Origin: Phycisphaeraceae bacterium
GTDB taxonomy: Bacteria > Planctomycetota > Phycisphaerae > Phycisphaerales > UBA1924
Reading direction: 5' to 3'
Length of the DNA: 64,000 bases
NCBI GenBank assembly: GCA_019636555.1
Contig: JAHBXH010000001.1
Location: 310,001 to 374,000 of the forward strand
Every line of letters begins with the position of its first letter. The stretch's first letter is position 1. The position numbers and the translations under genes are program-made. Below, piece by piece: positions 26,158 through 34,296 of the stretch. Under the pieces are notes generated by a model that saw nothing but the letters and a program-made list of their open reading frames with translations, made no database searches and was not told where the DNA came from.

Positions 26158-26300
26158 CCTTTGAAAGGGCCAAATGGCCAAAGCGCCAAAGGGCCAAAGA
26201 AGAAAGCTCAAAGCAACAAAGCTCAAAGCTCAAATCCGGAAACGGGAAAGAAGTCGCGGCGGCATGTCTTTGGCATTTGGCCACTTGGCGCTTTGGCCAT
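26158..26300. repeat. GGGCCAAATGGCCAAAGCGCC arrays, both orientations
   Basis: AAAGGGCCAAATGGCCAAAG and CGCCAAAGGGCCAAAG (26163-26199) are followed by AGCAACAAAGCTCAAAGCTC (26211-26230) and the reverse-type TTTGGCATTTGGCCACTTGG with CGCTTTGGCCATTTC (26270-26304). It separates portal and scaffold genes. Confidence 0.75.
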
Positions 26301-26303
26301 TTC

Positions 26304-27887
26304 TCACACCGCCCCGTCATCCCGCGGCGTGTATCCGAGTTCGTTGAGGAGGCGCTGCTTGTCCACGCCGATGCGGAGTTTGGCTTCGGCGGTTTGGACT
26401 TGCTGCAGGTCGTCGGCGGGGAGCGGATCGGGCCAGTCGATGCGGATCGAGCGATCCACTTCGTCGGTCTTGAGGATGTCGAGGTGATCGAGCGCGGCCA
26501 GAATCAGGCGCGATGCTTCGGCGAGTCCCCTTCCGTAGGTCACTTGTTTACGCGCGGTGCGGCTGAGCAGGCCCATAAGCGTGACGCGGAGCGCCATCGC
26601 GCTCGAGAGATTGCCGACTTTGCCCTGGACGACGCCGGTCGCGAGAGGGGGAACGCCGCTGAGCTTGTCGAGCGCGTTGCGGAGCGCTTCGAAGTGAGCA
26701 TCTTCGGATGGCGCTTCGGCGTCGCCGCCGAATGTCTGGATGGAGGCCTGCGTGTCGTCGGTCGAGATCATGACGCCGGGGCCGATCGCGAGCGAATCGG
26801 GCGAGCCGAGCCCGCGGCAGAGGTACATCTTGAAACTCTGCATCGAGAGGCGGTACGCGCGATCGGTGAGGCGGGTATTGAGTTCATCCTGGAGCGGGAT
26901 GAGCGGCTCGACTTCGCCGATGCCGCTGTAGTGGAACGGCTGGCTGACGTTCTGGATGTGGACGACCGGGATGCGGCCGTTTGTCCAGGGTGTTTCGTCG
27001 GCGGAGACGAGGCGATCGTTCTCGTAGGTGTGTTGAAAATCGGAAGAGAGAATCTCGGTGTGCGTTGTGCGCTTTCGCCGCGCTGAATCGGAAGAGAGAA
27101 GCGAGCGGAAGAGGCCGGGCTGTGCGGCTTCGTGCTCTTCGCGCTCGAAGCGGATGACATAGGCGGAGAGACGTCGGAAGTCGGAGGTATCGGAGACGGG
27201 GATGCCGCGGCGCGGGTCAATGGTTTCGATGCGGACGGGGGGCGCGATTCGGAGCGCCTCGGGCGGGGTTACGCCGAGGGCTCTTGCGCGTCGGCGAAAA
27301 TCTGCGGCGGTTTCGGTGACGCGGACGAGCAGATCGACGTGACCGAAGACGTGGGCGAGGAGCGCGAAATCGGTGAAGAGTGAGATGCCGCCGCTGGATT
27401 CCCAGATCGCGTCGAGCGCGGATTCGACGGCGCTGCGGGTTGCCTGCGAGCGCGCCGTGCTGATGAAGCGGATGGGCTTTGCGAAAAGGAAATCAACCAT
27501 GGCGTGGACGCGCCAGGCGATGTCGTTCTCGATGACGAGTTCGCGGGGAGAACGGAGGCGGTCGTCGGTGTTCGTCGAAGCCGGGTTTGTGAGGCGAGAA
27601 GGGAGGCCGATTTGCTGGGGTTGAGCGTACCAGCGGGCGTTGGCCCCGGTGACGGACCCCGCGCGGGCGACCGGCTCCAGTGCATTCCTGTAATACGTCC
27701 AGAGTTTGTCGAGACGCGGGAGTGTGCGCGTCTCGTGCTCTTTGAGAAGAAGAGCGAGTGATGCCTCGTTGAGGCCGACGTCGGAAAATGCCTGGAGCCG
27801 GTGCGCCATGTCGGGGATCCGTCCTGCCGCCGTGCGGGCGGCTGATCGCGGGTGCTCGAAAAAGCGAGCCTCCACAAAGGGACGCAT
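26304..27887 (-). CDS. Phage portal protein, SPP1 gp6-like
   Basis: 527 residues from ATG 27887. It has the portal pattern: an N-terminal DKLWTYYRNALEPV segment, AWRVHAMVDFLFAKPIRF, the beta segment IETIDPRRGIPV, QNVSQPFHYSGIGEVEPLIPLQDELNTRLTDR and SSAMALRVTLMGLLSRTARKQ, then a helical stem and a C-terminal EAKLRIGVDKQRLLNELGY. The portal forms the DNA entry ring bound by the terminase. In phages it normally lies right after the terminase genes; here it is the first gene of a minus-strand module about 26 kb away from the terminase. Confidence 0.85.
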   Translation of the reverse strand: MRPFVEARFFEHPRSAARTAAGRIPDMAHRLQAFSDVGLNEASLALLLKEHETRTLPRLDKLWTYYRNALEPVARAGSVTGANARWYAQPQQIGLPSRLTNPASTNTDDRLRSPRELVIENDIAWRVHAMVDFLFAKPIRFISTARSQATRSAVESALDAIWESSGGISLFTDFALLAHVFGHVDLLVRVTETAADFRRRARALGVTPPEALRIAPPVRIETIDPRRGIPVSDTSDFRRLSAYVIRFEREEHEAAQPGLFRSLLSSDSARRKRTTHTEILSSDFQHTYENDRLVSADETPWTNGRIPVVHIQNVSQPFHYSGIGEVEPLIPLQDELNTRLTDRAYRLSMQSFKMYLCRGLGSPDSLAIGPGVMISTDDTQASIQTFGGDAEAPSEDAHFEALRNALDKLSGVPPLATGVVQGKVGNLSSAMALRVTLMGLLSRTARKQVTYGRGLAEASRLILAALDHLDILKTDEVDRSIRIDWPDPLPADDLQQVQTAEAKLRIGVDKQRLLNELGYTPRDDGAV

Positions 27888-28083
27888 GTGCGCGAATGGC
27901 CCAAAGAGTCCGTCGGTGCGCGGGTGTGCGCGCGGGGGCTAAGCCCTTGCCGCGCAATCGGCTGGAGCGATTTTCAGAAAATCCCACGTGGGGGAGTTGG
28001 AGCGAGCGCGCCTGGTACCAAGAACCTGCAACTACGCCACTGGTCCTGGTGTTGAACCGCGAACTGTGTTCGGCGCTTTGCGA
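27888..28083. other. Spacer upstream of the portal gene
   Basis: 196 bases without a supported gene. It holds a 10-base palindrome CCCACGTGGG (27985-27994) and a CCTGGTACCAAG segment (28011-28022). The portal promoter is expected here. If the proposed inversion occurred, one breakpoint would lie here or slightly further right. Confidence 0.35.
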
Positions 28084-28293
28084 TTAGTAGTTCGAGCCGG
28101 CGTTATTCCACTGATCGCCGGAGTCGCTGGAGCCGACCGGATTGAATCTGCCGGTGCCGCCGTAGCCACCGTCGTCGGTGTTCCATTGCGAATCGTTGTT
28201 GTTGCTGCTGGCGCAGGCGACAAGCAATGTCGCGACAAATGCGATCGCGAGGAAGGAAGAAAAGAAACGGGCCGAGTTTCGAAGCGTGCGCAT
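28084..28293 (-). CDS. Small Asn/Ser/Gly-rich lipoprotein
   Basis: 69 residues. Signal peptide MRTLRNSARFFSSFLAIAFVATLLVACAS has a LLVAC lipobox. The mature part is only about 40 residues, rich in Asn, Asp, Gly and Ser (SSNNNDSQWNTDDGGYGG), so it is probably unstructured. It begins 12 bases after the nuoE stop and may be cotranscribed with it. Function unknown. Confidence 0.6.
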   Translation of the reverse strand: MRTLRNSARFFSSFLAIAFVATLLVACASSNNNDSQWNTDDGGYGGTGRFNPVGSSDSGDQWNNAGSNY

Positions 28294-28305
28294 GTGCGGG
28301 CTCCG

Positions 28306-28848
28306 TCAGTGGTGCGACGAGTTCTTTCGCGCGGCGTCGAGCAGGCCGGCGATTTGTTCCGGCTTGACATTTTCGTGAAGCGTCTCGTCGATGAGCAGGG
28401 CCGGGGCCGTGCCGCAGGACCCGAGGCACTCGAGCTCGATAAGTGTGAAGACGCCGTCGTCGGTGGTCTCGCCGACATCGATCCCGAGCGCGTCTTTCAC
28501 GGCTTGTGTGATTGCGGGTTGGCCGCAGAACTCGCATGCGATGGAGCGGCAGACGCTGACGAGGTGCTGGCCTTTCTTCTTGAGCCAGTATTCCTCATAG
28601 AAGGAAGCGGTGTCGATGACGTCGGCGGGCTTGATCGCGAGGAAGTCGGCGATCTCGAGCATGGCCTGGCCGGGGATCCATCCGTAGGCGTGCTGGATTT
28701 CGTGCAGGCAGGGGAGGAGCGCGCCCATCTTGCGTTCGTAGCGCGGCAGGATGTGCTGCGAAAGGTGCGAGCGCATGTCGCTCGTCAGGTAGGGCTCTGA
28801 CCGTTTTTCGACGGTCGCGCCGGCGGAGTTTTTGGAGATCCAGGCCAT
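28306..28848 (-). CDS. nuoE: NADH-quinone oxidoreductase subunit E
   Basis: 180 residues from ATG 28848, the usual length for the 24-kDa thioredoxin-like subunit carrying the N1a [2Fe-2S] cluster of complex I. Helical N-terminal part (LSQHILPRYERKMGALLPCLHEIQ, QAMLEIADFLAIKP), then ligands Cys100, Cys105, Cys141 and Cys145 in VCRSIAC and CLGSC, with the right C-x4-C and C-x3-C spacing. No nuoF, nuoD or nuoG is beside it; it is next to a small lipoprotein and the phage module. It could serve complex I encoded elsewhere or a related FeS dehydrogenase. Confidence 0.85.
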   Translation of the reverse strand: MAWISKNSAGATVEKRSEPYLTSDMRSHLSQHILPRYERKMGALLPCLHEIQHAYGWIPGQAMLEIADFLAIKPADVIDTASFYEEYWLKKKGQHLVSVCRSIACEFCGQPAITQAVKDALGIDVGETTDDGVFTLIELECLGSCGTAPALLIDETLHENVKPEQIAGLLDAARKNSSHH

Positions 28849-28859
28849 GGGGGAGTGTA

Positions 28860-28918
28860 GAAGGGGCGGAGGGACAGAGGGACAGAGGGGCAAAGAGGCA
28901 AAGAGGCAAAGAGGTGTG
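28860..28918 (+). repeat. GGGACAGAGGGGCAAAGAGGC array
   Basis: GGGGCGGAGGGACAGAGGGA then CAGAGGGGCAAAGAGGCAAAG and AGGCAAAGAGG. About eight 7- to 8-base units in a row, upstream of nuoE. It is the rightmost large array of the repeat-rich half of the window. Confidence 0.85.
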
Positions 28919-28935
28919 GTGCCGCGAGATTGAAA

Positions 28936-28960
28936 GGAAAAAGCCCGGGTCTCTCCGGGC
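28936..28960 (-). terminator. Rho-independent terminator of the lamin-tail/dockerin gene
   Basis: On the minus strand GCCCGG-AGAGAC-CCGGGC is followed by TTTTTCC. It lies 30 bases after the stop of the gene at 28991. Confidence 0.75.
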
Positions 28961-28990
28961 CATTTCAGAATTGCGAGTTGTTCGATCGGC

Positions 28991-30625
28991 TCAGGGGCAG
29001 ATCAGGTCGTTGTACGCGGCGGCGAAGATCACGAAGTCCGCGTCATCGACGAAGCCGTCGTTGTTCAGGTCGCCCGGGCAGCCCGAGGGCATGCTCGGAT
29101 CGGTGCAATCGAGGATGTTGTAGGAGTTGGCGAAGATGACGAAATCGGAGTCATCGACGAAGCCGTCGTTGTTGAGATCGCCGGGGCACGGCGCGGCGCA
29201 AAGGCCGGGGAATGCCGCGTCGAACGAGGCCAGGTCGGCTTGCGTGACAGCGGCGTTGTTTGTGCCGCCGGCGCCGTCGGTGGTGTTCATGTTGAGCATG
29301 GCGAGCAGGCCGTTGAAGCTGCGGCCCTGCCACTTCCACCAGTTGGGAATGACGATGTCGTCGGTCGGATCGGGGGTTCCCTGATCGCGAACGTGGGTCT
29401 CGGTGTCGTCGAGCGTGGCGCCGATGCGCGACTGGAGCAGGTTGCGGTCGTCGCAATTGACGACACCGTCGAAATTGAAGTCACCGATGATCCAGCGGAA
29501 CTGCGTGACCGTCACGCCGTAGGTGCCGGTCGTCACACCGTCGTTGAAATTGCCGGGGGTGATGGCGAAGCCGGCGCGGCTGATGTCCTGGAAGCGTGCT
29601 CCCGGAGTCTGGCCGGGGTACGTCGGGCCGCCGGAGAGCGTTGCGTCGTAGAGCCTGGTGCTGTTCACGAGCACATCGCCGTAGATGAATTCTTCGTCGG
29701 CCATGTGGGTTTGGACGACTTGGTTGCTGCTATTGAGGCGGTCGCCGAGATTCGGATTGGTGCCGAAGTAGGCGACGCGCGAAACGGCATCGGGGTTGAA
29801 GCCGGGCGTGTCGGAGATTTCCTGCTGCTTGGAGCGGGAGTATTCCTTGCCGCCGCTGTTGGACCAGGTGATGTCGTCGACCATCTGGTACGGCTCGAGC
29901 GAAGAAGGCGGCGGAGTCGGGACGGGCACGTAGCTGGTGTCTTCGCTGTTGACCGGAATCTCGGGCAGGTAAGGGAATCCGTTCTGCGTCGCGATTCCGT
30001 TGAGATCGATCGAACCGTCGAAGTTCACATCGGGGTTCACATCTTTGCGCCAGGCGTAGCGGGTGCCGCTGAAATACGTCGCGCTGCCGTCGTAGCGGCT
30101 GACAAAGCCACCCGCGCCGTTGGAAACCAGCGTGTGATAGGGGCGCTTGCGGAGCAGCACAAACGTCGCGCTTCCGTCGTTCTTGATGCGACCGGCCGTG
30201 TCGGAAGTGGGGATGTGCTGCGAGATGAACGTTGCGCGATTCGTGGCGGCGGGAAGCAGCGGCGGAATGAGCGAGTTGTTGCCGTTGTTGTTGTAAAGAA
30301 CAAAGAAACCGTTGCTGCCGATGGTCATGCCGTCGAGTGACCACGCCTCGTCGATCTCGGGCAATTCATCGCCTTCGTCCCACCCGGAAGGAAGAGGACC
30401 TGGGATGTTGTTGCCGTCGTCGGCGCCGCCGAAAACCGAGGCGATCATGTAGCCATCGAGCTTCATGCCGGGGCGACCGTACAGCTCGATGAACTCGTAG
30501 CGATCATCGCCCGAGCTTCCGCTGCCGGCGGGGTTGGCCCAGACTTCGTTGAGGATGACTTGCGCGTTGCCGGCTGCGGCGATCAGCGATAGGGCGGCGA
30601 AACCGATCGTGGTCGAAACTCTCAT
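28991..30625 (-). CDS. Secreted lamin-tail-like protein with dockerin
   Basis: 544 residues, ribosome site GGGAGAG before ATG 30625, signal peptide MRVSTTIGFAALSLIAAAGNA. The mature N terminus (QVILNEVWANPAGSGSSGDDRYEFIELYG...YMIASVFGG) matches the start of extracellular lamin-tail domains. The middle contains further beta-rich parts and DFNFDGVVNCDDRNLLQSRIG, an extra dockerin-like Ca2+ loop. The end is the paired dockerin ending NDLICP. It is followed by a strong terminator, so it ends a transcription unit. Probably cell-surface; function unknown. Confidence 0.8.
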   Translation of the reverse strand: MRVSTTIGFAALSLIAAAGNAQVILNEVWANPAGSGSSGDDRYEFIELYGRPGMKLDGYMIASVFGGADDGNNIPGPLPSGWDEGDELPEIDEAWSLDGMTIGSNGFFVLYNNNGNNSLIPPLLPAATNRATFISQHIPTSDTAGRIKNDGSATFVLLRKRPYHTLVSNGAGGFVSRYDGSATYFSGTRYAWRKDVNPDVNFDGSIDLNGIATQNGFPYLPEIPVNSEDTSYVPVPTPPPSSLEPYQMVDDITWSNSGGKEYSRSKQQEISDTPGFNPDAVSRVAYFGTNPNLGDRLNSSNQVVQTHMADEEFIYGDVLVNSTRLYDATLSGGPTYPGQTPGARFQDISRAGFAITPGNFNDGVTTGTYGVTVTQFRWIIGDFNFDGVVNCDDRNLLQSRIGATLDDTETHVRDQGTPDPTDDIVIPNWWKWQGRSFNGLLAMLNMNTTDGAGGTNNAAVTQADLASFDAAFPGLCAAPCPGDLNNDGFVDDSDFVIFANSYNILDCTDPSMPSGCPGDLNNDGFVDDADFVIFAAAYNDLICP

Positions 30626-30686
30626 AAAGCTCTCCCGAAAGTGAACGAATAAGAAACGGTGCTTGTGAAGCGTCGGGTCAGCGGGG

Positions 30687-31745
30687 CTAGTGATCCACGC
30701 TGCTCCGCTCTTTGGTGGGATCGGGACCGAATCGGCCGGTCGTCAAGTGTCCGCCGAAGACTTTTCGTTCGACGTCTTGGTCGTCGTAGGGGTCGTCGGC
30801 TCGAACGCTGGCGCCATCGAGCCAGCCGAATTCGCCGTCCATGTTGGAATCGCGGAGCGAATCGACGTGTCCGTCGGCGAAGAGCCAATTTCCGTAGTAC
30901 TTGTCGAGATCTTTCTGGTTAATGCCGCCGGAAGCGGTGTTGCGGAGCTTGCCACCGGGCGCTTTTCCGTGCGCCGGACCGAGGTCGCTCCACGATTGCT
31001 TGCCGAAGAGACCGTCGACAGGGGAACCCGCGTATCCGTCGGTCAAATGCTTGACGACGCGATAGGTGTCGGAGCCGACAAGCACTTCGGATTGACCGTC
31101 GTTGAGATCGTTCACGCGCCCATCGGCAAAGAGCGGCACAAGATTGGTCGGAACCATTCCGAGGTATTTCTCGTTCATCGTGCCGCGCAGGGCCTGGCGG
31201 GTGCGCTTGGAATCGAGATAGGGGCGCTTGACATCGACGTCGGGGTTATCGCGAAGGTCGATGAGTTCGGTGAACGCGAAGTACCAGGTGGGCGTGTAAT
31301 TGGTGTTGTACCCGGCGTTGAACATCGCCTGGCGCTTGGTGGTGGTGGCGGTAATTCCCTTGAAGCTTGCCGGGAGTTTGTCGTTTTGGAGCGACTGAGT
31401 GGAGCGAGCCGGATTGGTCGGGCAGAGGTTGGTGCCCGGATTGAAGTAGCCGCCCTCGACGGCGTCTGCCATCCAGCCGACTTTGCCCGCCTGGATGTCG
31501 GCGGCGTTTCCCCAGTTGTTGTTGACGCGCCCGTCCTGCGGGCCGCTGCAATACGAACCTTTGTTGCTGCCCGAGTATGCGAGAAAGGCGATCCCCATCT
31601 GGCGCAGGTTGCTCTGGCACTTGACGGTGCGCGCCGAGTCGCGGGCGGCGCTCAGGCTGGGGAGCAGAATACCGATCAGGATCGCGATCACCGCGATGAC
31701 GACGAGCAGTTCGATCAGAGTGAAAGCGCCGCTGGAGGCTCTCAT
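30687..31745 (-). CDS. Prepilin-type N-terminal cleavage/methylation protein
   Basis: 352 residues from ATG 31745. It begins [25 protein letters not shown], a type IV prepilin signal with cleavage expected after Gly, then the helix and [25 protein letters not shown]. Planctomycetes carry many such pseudopilin-like proteins; this one has the [13 protein letters not shown] segment near the end typical of the group. The membrane helix would anchor it before assembly or export by a type II/IV system not seen here. A longer start upstream (31787) cannot be excluded. Confidence 0.82.
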   Translation of the reverse strand: MRASSGAFTLIELLVVIAVIAILIGILLPSLSAARDSARTVKCQSNLRQMGIAFLAYSGSNKGSYCSGPQDGRVNNNWGNAADIQAGKVGWMADAVEGGYFNPGTNLCPTNPARSTQSLQNDKLPASFKGITATTTKRQAMFNAGYNTNYTPTWYFAFTELIDLRDNPDVDVKRPYLDSKRTRQALRGTMNEKYLGMVPTNLVPLFADGRVNDLNDGQSEVLVGSDTYRVVKHLTDGYAGSPVDGLFGKQSWSDLGPAHGKAPGGKLRNTASGGINQKDLDKYYGNWLFADGHVDSLRDSNMDGEFGWLDGASVRADDPYDDQDVERKVFGGHLTTGRFGPDPTKERSSVDH

Positions 31746-32059
31746 ACCGCGGCAACGAAGGGATTTATTCAAACGCTGCGCTGGCATGGGGATGCGGCGT
31801 GATCCGAATCGGTTGAGCTGCAGAGAAATCGAGGCGGACCTTAACACGGCGCGCGATCGACGAGCGCTTTGGAATTGGCAAGATTGCGTCAAGATCGCGC
31901 AAAGACGCCGCAAGCGAACCCGACTCCTCGTAACACAACCTTTACACGATCTTCGTCGGGAGTGAGCGCAATGGAAAGACCCGAGGGTTTAGTCTTGGCT
32001 CCCCGATTCCGACGACGCGAAGTTTGTGCGTCGTACGCCGGGGTTTACAGGAGCGAGAG
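31746..32059. promoter_or_regulatory. Divergent intergenic region with expected promoters of both neighbours
   Basis: 314 bases between the prepilin-like gene (minus) and the lamin-tail gene (plus). The plus-strand gene has a clear ribosome site ACAGGAG (32046-32052). A TTGACG lies on the minus strand at 31887-31892 without a convincing -10. No gene or repeat array is seen. Confidence 0.35.
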
Positions 32060-32701
32060 ATGAACAAGCAGATTGCGATCGGTGCGGCGGCATTGGTGAC
32101 GGCGGCGAGCAGCTCGATGGGCGCCATCCGCATCACGGAATGGATGTACAACGGCGCGGGCGGCACGGCTCGCGAGTACTTCGAGATCACAAACACGGGC
32201 GCGTTCGCCATCGATTTGACGGGCTGGTCGTTCGATGACGACTCGCGCGCGCCGGGGACGGTCAGCCTTAGCAGCTTGGGCATTCTTGCCGCGGGCGAAA
32301 GCGCGATCGTCTGCGAGCCGACCGCGGCGGCGTTCCGCACGGCGTGGGGCCTGGCGGCGAGCGTCAAAGTTCTCGGCAGCAACACGACGAACCTCGGTCG
32401 CGCCGACGAGATCAACATATACGACGCGTTCAACAACCTCATCGATCGTCTGACGTACGACGATCAGACAATCGGTGGCCCGCGCACGCAGGGCTTCTCG
32501 GGCAACATCATGCTGGCGAACCTCGGCGCGAACCGCGCCGACCTCGCGCTGATTTCGTCCGTGGGCGATGCCTACGGCTCTTGGACGAACTCGTTCGGGG
32601 AGATCGGCAACCCGGGTACGTACGCCGATATCCCTGCGCCGGGCGTTCTTGCTCTCGCCGGCCTCGGCGCTGTGATCTCTGGTCGGCGTCGACGGGCCTG
32701 A
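32060..32701 (+). CDS. Secreted lamin-tail domain protein with C-terminal sorting signal
   Basis: 213 residues from ATG 32060 with signal peptide MNKQIAIGAAALVTAASSSMGA. The mature part ITEWMYNGAGGTAREYFEITNTGAFAIDLTGWSFDDDS fits a lamin-tail domain. The end PAPGVLALAGLGAVISGRRRRA is a short motif, a helix and Arg residues, like PEP-CTERM-type sorting tails; processing by an exosortase-like protease is inferred. It differs from the dockerin proteins, so at least two export or anchoring routes occur in this window. A strong terminator follows. Confidence 0.8.
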   Translation: MNKQIAIGAAALVTAASSSMGAIRITEWMYNGAGGTAREYFEITNTGAFAIDLTGWSFDDDSRAPGTVSLSSLGILAAGESAIVCEPTAAAFRTAWGLAASVKVLGSNTTNLGRADEINIYDAFNNLIDRLTYDDQTIGGPRTQGFSGNIMLANLGANRADLALISSVGDAYGSWTNSFGEIGNPGTYADIPAPGVLALAGLGAVISGRRRRA

Positions 32702-32753
32702 TGATGGACTGAGGACAGCCCGATCGCAATCGGATTCGTTCCGCACACAGGAC

Positions 32754-32788
32754 AAGCCCCCGGAGACCCCGGGGGCTTTGTCGTTTTT
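32754..32788 (+). terminator. Rho-independent terminator
   Basis: Perfect 10-base stem AAGCCCCCGG (32754-32763) with CCGGGGGCTT (32769-32778), loop AGACC, then TTTGTCGTTTTT. It ends the lamin-tail gene and lies before the TPR gene. Confidence 0.88.
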
Positions 32789-32855
32789 CGGGGGCTGATA
32801 CGATCTGACGAAAGCCGGGAGGTGGGTGCGGCCCGGTTCGCTCGGAGAACGTCGG

Positions 32856-34289
32856 ATGGCGAAGAGCCGTGCTTTTGGGTGTGTGATTGCGGCGATCGCG
32901 ACGCTCGGTTGTGCGTTCGGGCAGACAAGCGGGCGCCAAGCCGGGAAGCCCGGCGAGAAGACCATTGAGACGCCGGGAAAAGTCGTTCGGCCCCGGACGA
33001 CCCAGGACGACATCGACGACGCGATCGCGATTCTGAAAGCCCAGGCGTCTGTTGCGGGCGAGTTTCTCCTTAAGGGAGACGTTGACGGGGCGAGCAAGCT
33101 GGTGCTCGAAACCTTTCCCGAAGCCACAAGAACGCCCGCGCAGTCGTTCGTGATGGGTCAGGCAATTTTCCGCAACGATCCGAAGCTTTCGTATTCGCTC
33201 ATCAAGTCGGCGGCCAAAAAGCTCCCGGACAGCGCCGAAGTTCTGCTCGCTTGGGGGCTCGAGCAGCATCGGGAGCGAGAGTACGAAGGGGCGCTTCAAG
33301 CGTACGAGCGGGCGGACGAACTCCGCCCGGGCAACGCGCCGGTGCTGGCCGTTGCCGCGGAGTGCGCGCTGCGCATCGGAAATGTCGAGAAAGCGCTCGC
33401 ACTCTGGAAATCGTGCGGCGAGGCGACACGCGGAACGCAGGAAGACATCGAGTCGCTGGTGTGCGAAGTCAATGACCGCAGGCGTCCGATGGGGCGGCGT
33501 GCGGAGCTCGTCAAGAAAGTGCTGAACGCCAACGAGCTTGCGGCGGCGGACCTTCTTCTCCTCGATTGCGACTGGCCGAGCGATTGGTGGAATAAGGGGC
33601 CCAATCGGCAGTTTCTCGAGAACGATTTGTTGACGGTGGGGAAGTGGATTCTTCCGGGTGGGAATGTTCAGGTGCAGGAAGCCAAGTGCGTCGGAGCGCT
33701 CGCGATGATGGAGCGCCCCACGAAAGAAAAGGTCTACGACCTTCTGCGGCGCAGCCGCTATTTGATCGATGAACAGGCGACGATGCCGACGAACGCGCGG
33801 GCGGCGGTGCAGATGCTGAGATACGCGATCCGCTCGGGCGCAACCACGCGCGATGACGCCCGCGTCAAACTCGGGCCGCAGTTCGTCGAGATGGCGAAGA
33901 ACTCGGGCCTCAAAGACGCGTTCGAGGCTGCGGGATTTCTGTACTTCCAGACAGGAAAGGCGGACGAGATCGACCGTCTCGGGTGGGAAGTCGCGAAGGA
34001 CCCGCGCTGTGCCGCCGGCGTGCTGGCGGCGATGGTGGAGAAGAAGGAATTGAAGTGGGAGAGCCCGGAATTGCAGAAGGCGATCAAGGATTTTCCGGAG
34101 AGCGCGGCGATCGCGGGGATCGCGCTCAAGGCCGGGGTCGAAGCCGGTCAGCCCAAGCGAGATCTGCTCATCCGGGCGATCCTGGCGGAATATTCGGGGT
34201 TTTCGTTGTCGGATCGGGGCGGAACGGTGCGGCCGCGCTCGGATGCGCTGCGGGACCTTTGGCAGCAGTTGGCGGAGTTGAAAGAGTGA
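32856..34289 (+). CDS. Secreted or periplasmic TPR-like protein
   Basis: 477 residues from ATG 32856 with GGAGAAC upstream. Signal-like N terminus MAKSRAFGCVIAAIATLGCAFG. Helical repeats follow (VMGQAIFRNDPKLSYSLIKSAAKKLPDSAEVLLAWGLEQHREREYEGALQAY...ADELRPGNAPVLAVAAECALRIGNVEKALALW) that fit tetratricopeptide repeats, with a helical C-terminal half of unknown family. Probably a protein-protein interaction module of the envelope. It converges closely with the phosphatase gene. Confidence 0.65.
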   Translation: MAKSRAFGCVIAAIATLGCAFGQTSGRQAGKPGEKTIETPGKVVRPRTTQDDIDDAIAILKAQASVAGEFLLKGDVDGASKLVLETFPEATRTPAQSFVMGQAIFRNDPKLSYSLIKSAAKKLPDSAEVLLAWGLEQHREREYEGALQAYERADELRPGNAPVLAVAAECALRIGNVEKALALWKSCGEATRGTQEDIESLVCEVNDRRRPMGRRAELVKKVLNANELAAADLLLLDCDWPSDWWNKGPNRQFLENDLLTVGKWILPGGNVQVQEAKCVGALAMMERPTKEKVYDLLRRSRYLIDEQATMPTNARAAVQMLRYAIRSGATTRDDARVKLGPQFVEMAKNSGLKDAFEAAGFLYFQTGKADEIDRLGWEVAKDPRCAAGVLAAMVEKKELKWESPELQKAIKDFPESAAIAGIALKAGVEAGQPKRDLLIRAILAEYSGFSLSDRGGTVRPRSDALRDLWQQLAELKE

Positions 34290-34296
34290 AGAGCGG

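Noticed and set aside
27940..28060. tRNA or phage attachment site in the spacer upstream of the portal
   Set aside because: No cloverleaf with acceptor and T arms could be formed, and no matching direct repeat was found elsewhere in the window.
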